The position numbers and the translations under genes are program-made. Below are positions 1 through 5,768 of a stretch of DNA of 6,261 bases, piece after piece (positions within the stretch are counted from its first letter, which is position 1; every line of letters starts with the position of its first letter). The notes under the pieces are model-generated. The model did no database searches. It had not been told where the DNA came from and saw only the letters and a list, made by a program, of their open reading frames with translations. This stretch comes from Desulfobulbus sp. Lineage in GTDB: Bacteria > Pseudomonadota > Gammaproteobacteria > Burkholderiales > Rhodocyclaceae. The DNA lies in the NCBI GenBank assembly GCA_009782025.1, contig WQUQ01000091.1, positions 1-6,261 on the forward strand, written 5' to 3'.

Positions 1-406
1 ACAGCGTCGCCGCCCGGATGAACAGGTTGTCGACATCTTCATCGGAAAGATTCGCCGCCTCGGCCACGGCGAGCAGAAGCGGCCAGTCGCGGGCGAATTC
101 GGTGGCGTATTCAAAGGTGATCTGCGCCGCGCGCGGCATCTCCCGGATGGCCGCCTCGATGCCGTCGAGCAGCCCGGCTTCGAGCAACGCGAGCCGGCCC
201 TGGCGGGCCGTGACGACGCTCGGCACGCCGGTCAAGAGCAGCTGTTCATTGCCGGCATCCCCGATCAGCCGGGCCGTGGCGAGATGCCGGGCGGGGTCGA
301 ATTCCGGCGGCGCAAGAAAGGATCGGACGAACACCGTCGGGTCGCTGCCCAGGCCATTCACGGCGCCGTCCGGGCCGATGGAAAGAAAGAGGGGCATGGC
401 GGTCAT
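1..406 (-). CDS. Small phage protein of the tail-fibre region, C-terminus cut off by window edge
   Basis: The frame is open from ATG at 406 to the left edge, giving about 135 codons without a stop. It begins MTAMPLFLSIGPDGAVNGLG and later reads LLEAGLLDGIEAAIREMPRAAQ, ITFEYATEFARDWPLLL and LSDEDVDNLFIRAATL. The N-terminal part (about 1-60) looks beta-rich and the rest alpha-helical. The second half, with its 'ALLEAGLLD..EAAI...P..A.I..E.A.EF.RD.PLL..VA...LSD...D.LF..AA' pattern, matches from memory small uncharacterised proteins found next to tail-fibre genes of tailed phages; no function is known to me. The start at 406 is preferred to the in-frame ATG at 397 because GGGAGG (413-418) lies 6 nt upstream and the ATG overlaps the previous stop as ATGA, a coupling arrangement. 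No signal peptide or membrane segment is seen. That it is a real gene is likely; its role is open. Confidence 0.78.
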   Translation of the reverse strand, partial: MTAMPLFLSIGPDGAVNGLGSDPTVFVRSFLAPPEFDPARHLATARLIGDAGNEQLLLTGVPSVVTARQGRLALLEAGLLDGIEAAIREMPRAAQITFEYATEFARDWPLLLAVAEAANLSDEDVDNLFIRAATL

Positions 407-672
407 TTCCTGCCTCCCGACTGGCCCATCGAACCGGCCCGCTCGAGCGCCTGACGGGCGAGGGATTCGCCGAGGCTGCCCAGCCCCTCGCGGTCGAATT
501 TCAGGATGTGTTCCAGGGCTTCCTTCATCGCTGGCGCGGCGGCGAAGAGCTGGGCGGCATCCCGGTCGACGGTCGTACCCGGCTGCGCCTTGATGCGCGC
601 CAGCACGTTGCCGTCGGCATCCTCGACGACGTAGGTGTGCTGGATGGGCACATAGCGGTAAGTCAGTTTCAT
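403..672 (-). CDS. Small phage protein, 89 aa, unknown function
   Basis: Starts MKLTYRYVPIQHTYVVEDAD and ends in TGA at 403-405. The N-terminal third (about 1-35) reads as two or three beta strands (LTYRYVPI, TYVVEDADGNVLARI). It is followed by an amphipathic helical part, DAAQLFAAAPAMKEALEHIL, which resembles the '..A.LIAAAPEMLEAL..' motif common in small phage-encoded proteins of unknown role. The C-terminus is short and basic (SGGRK). The frame is open further upstream to an ATG at 870, but that part is a proline/serine/arginine-rich shadow of the preceding fibre-like gene. The start at 672 is fixed by AAGGAG 6 nt upstream, which overlaps the preceding TAA. It sits between the fibre-like gene (10 nt upstream) and the next small gene (4-nt overlap), so it is probably co-translated with them. 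It could be a minor tail component or simply a phage accessory gene; the sequence does not decide. Confidence 0.8.
   Translation of the reverse strand: MKLTYRYVPIQHTYVVEDADGNVLARIKAQPGTTVDRDAAQLFAAAPAMKEALEHILKFDREGLGSLGESLARQALERAGSMGQSGGRK
413..418 (-). promoter_or_regulatory. Ribosome-binding site deciding the start at 406
   Basis: On the minus strand GGGAGG lies 6 nt before ATG 406, inside the last codons of the 89-residue gene. A second ATG in frame at 397 would leave this site 15 nt away, so 406 is the better start. Confidence 0.65.
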
Positions 673-678
673 GGGTTT

Positions 679-684
679 CTCCTT
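679..684 (-). promoter_or_regulatory. Strong Shine-Dalgarno overlapping a stop codon (TAAGGAG)
   Basis: On the minus strand AAGGAG is 6 nt upstream of ATG 672 and shares bases with the TAA stop (683-685) of the fibre-like gene. It decides the start of the 89-residue protein and suggests that ribosomes terminating on the upstream gene can reinitiate here. It is the best-matching Shine-Dalgarno in the window. Confidence 0.75.
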
Positions 685-2326
685 ACAGCGCACGCCAGAC
701 GGTGGCGGTGGCGGCGACCGCCGAGGCCACGGCGGTGGCGGTGGTGTTGAACCCGAAGCCGCCCACCGCGACGCCCTTGAAGACGCCATCGGTGTAGCGA
801 TAGCCCTGGCTGAGGCTGGAGGCGAAGCCATAGCCGCCAGAGGCCGTGTCGACGAACGATGGCGTCGCACCGCCGATGCTGTTGGTCGTCATGGTGAAGC
901 TCGTCGACGGCGTGGTCGCCGCGCCGATCTGATCGATGAAGACGATGCAGGGGTGGGTGGTGGTTCCATTGGTTGCGCTATTGGTCACATCGGCCTGGCC
1001 GGCGCCGTCGGGTAGCACATGAAAGCGCCCGTAGCCGGCGGCGCCGGTTCCATAAACCCCGGTCAGCGTGGTAGCGTTGATGACCTTGGCGAAGAGGGAG
1101 GGATTGCCGCTGAGCGCGGCTTCCAGCGCCGCCTTGCGGGTCAGGAGGCTCTGGGCAGAGAGCCGTTGCCGGCCGGTCGAATCTTTCAGGAGCGCGACCA
1201 GCACCGGCGGGTTGGCGATGATGTGGTCGTAGAGGCGCGGAATGCTGCCCGTGGCTTCGCTGTAAAAAACGTTGGCGTTGGACTTGAACAGCGCCAATGC
1301 CAGATCGGCATTCTTGCCGCAGGCGTCGTTGATGGCGAGGTTCTTCGGTAGCGCGTTGGCGTTGTTGGCCTGATAGCTCCCCAGCGAAGTGACCATGCTG
1401 CTGCCAGCGCGCAAGAGCCGCACCGCCAGCGCCTCGCTGTCGAGCACGAGGGTGGCGTTGGCATGCTGAAAAAAGGCTTGGTAAATGGCCGTCGTGCCGA
1501 TGAAGGCGTTGAGGAAGGCGTCATCCCACAGGCCGGCGCGGGTGGCGGCGACGACGCCGAAAATCGTGGCGTAATGGGTTTTGAGCCGATTGGCGAGATC
1601 GCCATTGGCAATCAGCGCCTGAACCATCAGCGTCGATTTGAGGAAGGCGTCGGTGGCCGGCGGATTGGCCCAGAGCGCATCCCGCGCGGCGCTGCCGAGT
1701 TGCCCGGCCACCACGCTGCTTTGCGCCGCCGCCGCCAGCATGACGGGGGAATCGAAGAAGGCGGCGCAGCAGGTCTCGTTGGCGAAGATGGCGGCCAGCA
1801 GGTTGGCATCGGCCGCGATCAGCGGGGCGAGGCTGGGACTCGTCAGGCAAGCGCCATACAGGGCCGGATCGGCGACGAATCGCGTCACGAAAAAACCCGA
1901 TCCGAGCAGGGATTGAAACGCCGCCGGCGCGCCGACCAGGGCGCTGGGCGCGGTGTCGAGAAAGATATTGAGCGCCTGGGCGTTGGCGGCGATGGCCTCG
2001 ATGGCTTCTTTCGAGGCGCAGATTTTGGTCAGCGTCGGCGCATCGCCCAACAGGATTTCGGCGGATTCCCTGAGCGCCAGCGCCTGCACCAGCGCCGCGA
2101 CGTTGCGCGGGCGGCTGATCCAGTCGTCGAAGTCGGCGGTGATCATGGCCAGCAGCACGGCCAGATCGCCGCGCAGGCTGGAGCCGCGCAGGTAATCGCG
2201 GATTTTGAGCAGGGCGCCGTGCAGCAGCAGGTCTTCTTCGCTGAACGTGACGGGGTCGAGCGCGGCGAGCAACTGATTGGCGCGCTTCAGGGCGCCATCC
2301 TGAAAGTCTTCGGAGGTCACGGGCAT
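683..2326 (-). CDS. Putative tail fibre / receptor-binding-like protein, 547 aa
   Basis: I do not recognise a named family. Starting at ATG 2326 (MPVTSEDFQDGALKR), residues 1-115 are helical and charged. Residues about 116-245 form a long Ala/Leu/Phe-rich helical stretch with a period near ten residues (for example VADPALYGAC, LTSPSLAPLI, AADANLLAAI, FANETCCAAF, FDSPVMLAAA). Residues 246-420 stay mostly helical. From about 421 the style changes to Gly/Thr/Ser-rich, beta-prone sequence (YGTGAAGYGRFHVLPDGAG, TSFTMTTNSIGGATPSF, GGFGFNTTAT) ending in ATVWRAL. A helical shaft followed by a beta-rich tip, placed after the DUF4815 gene, fits a tail fibre or adhesin; that is inference. No enzymatic motif, signal peptide or membrane span is seen. 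The frame stays open upstream to 2623, but that part is an Arg/His/Pro-rich shadow of the coiled-coil gene. The start at 2326 has a weak site (GGA, 7 nt upstream), and the protein composition becomes normal exactly there. Confidence 0.85.
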   Translation of the reverse strand: MPVTSEDFQDGALKRANQLLAALDPVTFSEEDLLLHGALLKIRDYLRGSSLRGDLAVLLAMITADFDDWISRPRNVAALVQALALRESAEILLGDAPTLTKICASKEAIEAIAANAQALNIFLDTAPSALVGAPAAFQSLLGSGFFVTRFVADPALYGACLTSPSLAPLIAADANLLAAIFANETCCAAFFDSPVMLAAAAQSSVVAGQLGSAARDALWANPPATDAFLKSTLMVQALIANGDLANRLKTHYATIFGVVAATRAGLWDDAFLNAFIGTTAIYQAFFQHANATLVLDSEALAVRLLRAGSSMVTSLGSYQANNANALPKNLAINDACGKNADLALALFKSNANVFYSEATGSIPRLYDHIIANPPVLVALLKDSTGRQRLSAQSLLTRKAALEAALSGNPSLFAKVINATTLTGVYGTGAAGYGRFHVLPDGAGQADVTNSATNGTTTHPCIVFIDQIGAATTPSTSFTMTTNSIGGATPSFVDTASGGYGFASSLSQGYRYTDGVFKGVAVGGFGFNTTATAVASAVAATATVWRAL

Positions 2327-2361
2327 GGGGGTTTCCAGGTATGGGTCGTCGTGGATCGGTC

Positions 2362-2383
2362 GGGGCGATTCATGGATCGCCCC
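2362..2383. repeat. Palindrome (8-bp perfect stem, 6-nt loop), REP-like
   Basis: The plus strand reads GGGGCGAT (2362-2369), loop TCATGG, ATCGCCCC (2376-2383). It lies in the only gap between genes in this operon. On the transcript the 5' arm starts at the last base of the TAG stop codon of the 102-residue gene, within the string CCTGTAGGGGCGAT. No T-run follows the stem in the direction of transcription (the flank is GACCGATCC), so it is not a typical rho-independent terminator. Its form, GTAGGGGCGAT...ATCGCCCC, recalls short dispersed palindromes found between genes in many high-GC bacteria. That likeness is from memory and copy number cannot be seen here. It might instead be an mRNA stability or attenuation hairpin. 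Confidence 0.6.
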
Positions 2384-2691
2384 TACAGGCCGGCGTAGAT
2401 GAGCGGGCGCAGGTGGCTGATCTCGCCTTGCAGTTCGGCGGTGAGCGCGGCCACCTTGCTGTCGATCAGGCTGTCGAGCGCGGCGATGTCTTCGCGGGCG
2501 GCCTTGAGCGCTTTGATGATCTCCTGCACATTGCTCAAGGATTCGTCGTCGGCCGAGAGCGCCGACATCAGCGCCGCGACCTTGCTGTCGAGCGTGGCGA
2601 GTGCGTAGCGCAGGCGCAGGCAATCGACATCGAGGGCATTGCCCGGATGCGGCAGCGGCAGCGCCAGATGCGCGGTCTTGTCGTCGTGCAT
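2383..2691 (-). CDS. Coiled-coil tail-fibre linker-like protein, 102 aa
   Basis: Starts MHDDKTAHLALPLPHPGNAL and ends RPLIYAGL at TAG 2383-2385. The motif LPLPHPGNALDVDCLRLRYAL (about 11-31) is very like the N-terminal segment of many phage tail-fibre proteins ('LPLPHPDN.L..DV.RLR.AL..ID'). After it, residues 29-92 are a probable coiled coil or helical hairpin (LDSKVAALMSALSADDESL, VQEIIKALKAAREDIAALD, IDSKVAALTAELQGEI) with leucine/valine/alanine heptad spacing. In related phages such a segment, from memory, often heads a much longer fibre. Here it is a short stand-alone protein, either a genuine adaptor or a truncated fibre. The start is 1 nt after the TGA of the DUF4815 gene (TGACATG) with no clear Shine-Dalgarno, so translation probably depends on coupling to that gene. 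The last codons and the stop run into a palindrome. Confidence 0.82.
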   Translation of the reverse strand: MHDDKTAHLALPLPHPGNALDVDCLRLRYALATLDSKVAALMSALSADDESLSNVQEIIKALKAAREDIAALDSLIDSKVAALTAELQGEISHLRPLIYAGL

Positions 2692-2692
2692 G

Positions 2693-5600
2693 TCAGGTCA
2701 CGATCACGCGCAGGTTGGCGAGCCGCGGCCGCGCCGCCGAGGTTCCGGAGAGCGCGAGCTTCACCCGCACCATGTCGCTGCTGATGCTGGCCAGTTCATA
2801 GACGTGCTCGACGAAGCCGTCGTCGACCGGGCGGGCAGTGACGAAGGTGGCGGCAAGCCACGGCGCACTGACGCCGATGCCGGCCACCGCCACGGCGACC
2901 GCCGCGCCGGAGGGGATCAGGGCATCGAAAATCACCCGCACGCGGGCGTTCGTGCCGGCGGGAATGGCGCGGCTGATGTAGAGACTCTCGTCATCGACGG
3001 CGCCGACCACCAGTTGCGTGCCCGGCCAGAGTACCGGCGAGAAGGCGGCATTGCCGGTGAGCCGCGCCTTGATGCCGATGTTCCCCGTGACCGGCAGGGG
3101 CAAGGTCACCGGCTGGCGGGCGGCGAGCAGGATTTCGCCGGGGTTGCCAGCGCCGTCGGGCAGGGTCAGGGTATAGACGACGCTGGTGGCGGAATCGGTG
3201 ATCTCGGCAAGCGGCAGCAGCATCAGGTCGGTGGCGCCGCTGACCGGTACACTGCCCAGATCGACCGTCTTCGAGGTTTCGCTGAAGCTCGCGCGCAGGA
3301 GCCGAAAGGCCATGTCGCGATCCTGATGCGCCGTCCAGGTCGAGGCGTTCGATGACGACAACAGCGTGCCGACCTGATAGGGCTGGCTCGTCACCCACTT
3401 GCCGGCCTTGCTGTCGTATTTGCCCAGTTCCGCCACATACAGGGCGGCGTTGGCGTCCACCGTGAGCACGGTGAGGGCATATTCGGTATCGCCAGAGAGC
3501 AGCACCGGGGAGGGAAAGAGAATGCGCGTCGGGTTGCCGTTGGTGAGCATGTCGCCGGCCCCGATGCGCGCCTCGGCCAGCACGGTCCGGGTCGGGAAGC
3601 CCAGCGCGGTATCGCGAATCTGGAGGATGACCGGCGAGCTGCCGGCCTGGGTAAACCACAGGTCGACACCGACGATCTGCTGCCGGCCGGAGAGCATGAA
3701 GGTTTCGGCGAGCGGATCGATCGCCGCCGGCCGCGCGAAGACCAGGGTGACGATGCTGTTCGAGCCGACGTAATGCGCCTCGCCCCACGAACCGCCGCTG
3801 CCCGTGAAGCGCACGGTCTTGCTGCCCACCGGCACGCCGGCGGGAATCTTGAAACTGCCGCTGACGTTGCCGCCGACGTTCTGCACGCCGAGCGGGGCGA
3901 CCGGGATGCCGTCGAACTCGATCCCGGCCAGTAGTTCGCCGGGGCCGAAACGGTCGAGGGCAAAGGCCACGGTCAATTCGCGCAGAAAGGGCAATTCCTC
4001 GCGCTTGCCCGTCACGCCGAAGCGGGTTTCTACAAACTGGTCGATGGCCGGCTTCAGGGTCACGACCGCGCCGGGCAGATCGAAGGCCGAGTAGGGATTG
4101 ACCTTCATCTCGGTCGTGCGCAGCGTCTGTTCCAGCGTCGGCAGCGGCAAAGAGGCCAGCGCCGCCGGCCTGTCGATGTCCGCGCCGACGGCGTGGGCGT
4201 CGGCATCGACGCGCAGGGACAAGAGGCCATCGGCAATCTGCGCGCTCTGCGGGATGCCGGCGTCGCGCAGGCTGTCATCGAGGAAGGGATCGACGAACAG
4301 TCCCTTCTTGTAGCCGGCTTCGATCAGGTTGGCGGAGGCTTCGAGGCGCTGCTGCGCCACCAGGCCGAGGATGTGGTCGAGCTTGGCGCTGACCGCATAC
4401 AAGTCCTGCATCGGCACGGTGCGCACCGTGTCGCGGACGATCGAGCGGGCCAGCGTGCCGCTCTGCGTCCAGGTCTGGCGGATGGTGGCGAGCAGCAGGA
4501 GATCGTTCGGAATGGCCGGGGCAATCGGGTTGTCATCGGCCGCAATGCCGCCGACCCAGACAAACGCGCCCTCGGCATCGAGGCAGAGGCGGTCGAAGCG
4601 CGGCAGCAGCGCCTCGTAGGAGGCCAGAATCAGCGAGCCAGTGACGGCGCCGGTGACGGTGAAGCCGGTATCGTCGACATCGGTCGGCGTGACGCTGGCG
4701 ATGTACTGGTAGGTCACGTCGTAGGCCGAACCCGGGGAGGGTTCCGCGCCGGGCGGCGACCAGTCGACCTTGCCGGCGGTGAGCTTGTAGTCGGTGCCTT
4801 GCGTGTAGGTGATGCCCCCCTGCTTGACCTGGATGAGGCTGAGCACGCTGGCATCCGGCAGGGCATCCTGCGCGCCGGTGAAGCTGCCGTGGGTGATGCT
4901 GGCGGTCTTTTCGGCGGTGATGCGGACTTGCGTGATCTCGCCCACCGGCTGGCGGGCGCAGGTGATGCGCTGCGAGAACGGCGTGGCCGAGACGTGCGGC
5001 TCGGCGTCGATGGCGCGGACGTTGGCAGCCGTCGGATAGACGATGCGCTTCGAGGTCGGCATCTCGACGCCGTAGCCATTGACCCGCGCCCGCCCCTCGC
5101 TGACGGTATAGACCTGCTGGCCGCTGGCGAGATCGGCGGCCATCGAGACATGAAAGCCATCGACGATGTAGGTGCCGCCCGCCGAGTCGCGGTCGTAGCG
5201 GGCCAGCGCCTGGGTCACGGAATCGAGTTGCGGCGGCGGCTCCTTCGCCCGCAGCATGCCGTCCTCGACGGTATAGACCGGGTAGAAGTCGCCCGCCTGC
5301 CCGTCGCCGGCAACCCCCCAGGCGAGCGATACCTTGAGCCGGGCCGCGCCCGGTTCTTCGTAATTGCGCGTGCCGGTGGCCGGATCGCGCAGGGTCGGGT
5401 CGTCGATTTCGCTGATGACGCCCTGATTCAGATAGACGCCGAGGGTCACGAGGCCCACCGTGCTGATGCCGAAGCTCGCCGGTTGAATGCCGCGCACGGC
5501 GCCGGCGAGGTAGATGGCCCCGGACTGCAGGGTCACCGCGCCGGTATCGGCGTCGATGATGGCCTGCGCGTCGCGGATCACATCGCCATCCTTGAAGAGC

Positions 5601-5755
5601 ACGTCGGCGATGGCTTTGAGGCGGCTGCTGGCGGCGCTCTGCACCTCGTTCAGCTCCGCCGATTGCAGCACTTTCCCGGCGCGGAAGAGGTGCGCGTCGT
5701 AGTCCTTGTCCTTGTTGAAGCGGTTGTAGTAGCCGCCGATGCTTGCCAAATCCAT
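2693..5755 (-). CDS. DUF4815-type phage tail structural protein, 1020 aa
   Basis: The N-terminus, GGYYNRFNKDKDYDAHLFRAGKVLQSAELNEVQSAASSRLKAIADVLFKDGDVI in short steps (residues 7-60), is the hallmark I recognise for DUF4815 phage proteins ('YdRFd..k.Ye..LFraGrvLQsAELNEiQs'). Residues up to about 580 are consistent with that domain, including the charged region around DLYAVSAKLDHILGLVAQQRLEASANLIEAGYKKGLFVDPF (451-491). Residues about 590-680 form a beta-rich linker. Residues 680-820 form a module starting DPLAETFMLSGRQQIVGVDLW and containing PTRTVLAEARIGAGDM, FPSPVLLSGDTEYAL and ASTWTAHQDRDMAFRLLRA, like beta-sandwich modules in other phage baseplate or fibre proteins. Residues 830-1020 are further beta-rich repeats. 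The protein is expected in the virion tail, near the baseplate; no enzymatic function is known. ATG 5755 has AAGGA 7 nt upstream, 11 nt after the preceding gene. It lacks signal peptide and membrane segments. Confidence 0.92.
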   Translation of the reverse strand: MDLASIGGYYNRFNKDKDYDAHLFRAGKVLQSAELNEVQSAASSRLKAIADVLFKDGDVIRDAQAIIDADTGAVTLQSGAIYLAGAVRGIQPASFGISTVGLVTLGVYLNQGVISEIDDPTLRDPATGTRNYEEPGAARLKVSLAWGVAGDGQAGDFYPVYTVEDGMLRAKEPPPQLDSVTQALARYDRDSAGGTYIVDGFHVSMAADLASGQQVYTVSEGRARVNGYGVEMPTSKRIVYPTAANVRAIDAEPHVSATPFSQRITCARQPVGEITQVRITAEKTASITHGSFTGAQDALPDASVLSLIQVKQGGITYTQGTDYKLTAGKVDWSPPGAEPSPGSAYDVTYQYIASVTPTDVDDTGFTVTGAVTGSLILASYEALLPRFDRLCLDAEGAFVWVGGIAADDNPIAPAIPNDLLLLATIRQTWTQSGTLARSIVRDTVRTVPMQDLYAVSAKLDHILGLVAQQRLEASANLIEAGYKKGLFVDPFLDDSLRDAGIPQSAQIADGLLSLRVDADAHAVGADIDRPAALASLPLPTLEQTLRTTEMKVNPYSAFDLPGAVVTLKPAIDQFVETRFGVTGKREELPFLRELTVAFALDRFGPGELLAGIEFDGIPVAPLGVQNVGGNVSGSFKIPAGVPVGSKTVRFTGSGGSWGEAHYVGSNSIVTLVFARPAAIDPLAETFMLSGRQQIVGVDLWFTQAGSSPVILQIRDTALGFPTRTVLAEARIGAGDMLTNGNPTRILFPSPVLLSGDTEYALTVLTVDANAALYVAELGKYDSKAGKWVTSQPYQVGTLLSSSNASTWTAHQDRDMAFRLLRASFSETSKTVDLGSVPVSGATDLMLLPLAEITDSATSVVYTLTLPDGAGNPGEILLAARQPVTLPLPVTGNIGIKARLTGNAAFSPVLWPGTQLVVGAVDDESLYISRAIPAGTNARVRVIFDALIPSGAAVAVAVAGIGVSAPWLAATFVTARPVDDGFVEHVYELASISSDMVRVKLALSGTSAARPRLANLRVIVT
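3296..3718 (-). other. DPLAETF beta-sandwich module inside the DUF4815 protein
   Basis: This is the part of the 1020-residue protein covering residues about 680-820. Motifs in order are DPLAETF, VGVDLWFT, VILQIRDTALGFPTRTVLAEA, TRILFPSPVLLSGDTEYAL, YVAELGKYD, QPYQVGTLLSSSNASTWTAHQ and DMAFRLLRA. The alternation of hydrophobic residues predicts a beta sandwich. I recall a similar DPLAQTF-type segment in tail or baseplate proteins of otherwise unrelated phages, which suggests an exchangeable module; the boundary is an estimate. Confidence 0.5.
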
Positions 5756-5762
5756 GTCAATG

Positions 5763-5768
5763 TCCTTT
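5763..5768 (-). promoter_or_regulatory. Ribosome-binding site of the DUF4815 gene, overlapping a stop
   Basis: On the minus strand AAAGGA is 7 nt upstream of ATG 5755 and overlaps the TAA stop (5767-5769) of the preceding gene. The arrangement TAAAGGA resembles TAAGGAG further along the operon and supports coupled translation. Confidence 0.65.

Noticed and set aside
673..870. Upstream extension of the 89-residue gene to ATG 870
   Set aside because: The extra 66 residues are Pro/Ser/Arg-rich shadow sequence over the end of the fibre-like gene, and the strong AAGGAG site fixes the start at 672.
2317..2373. Eighteen-residue mini-ORF starting in the loop of the palindrome and overlapping the start of the fibre-like gene
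   Set aside because: It has no spaced Shine-Dalgarno of its own and a start within the hairpin loop; chance is the simpler explanation.
2362..2383. Palindrome as a rho-independent terminator
   Set aside because: There is no T-run after the stem on the transcribed strand and the operon continues with tightly packed genes.
1463..2398. Plus-strand open frame of 311 codons opposite the fibre-like gene
   Set aside because: The product is a Gly/Arg/Gln-rich low-complexity protein with no recognisable motif, fully antisense to a better gene.
2327..2623. Upstream extension of the fibre-like gene to ATG 2623
   Set aside because: The extra 99 residues are Arg/His/Pro-rich and overlap the coiled-coil gene in another frame; normal protein composition begins at ATG 2326.
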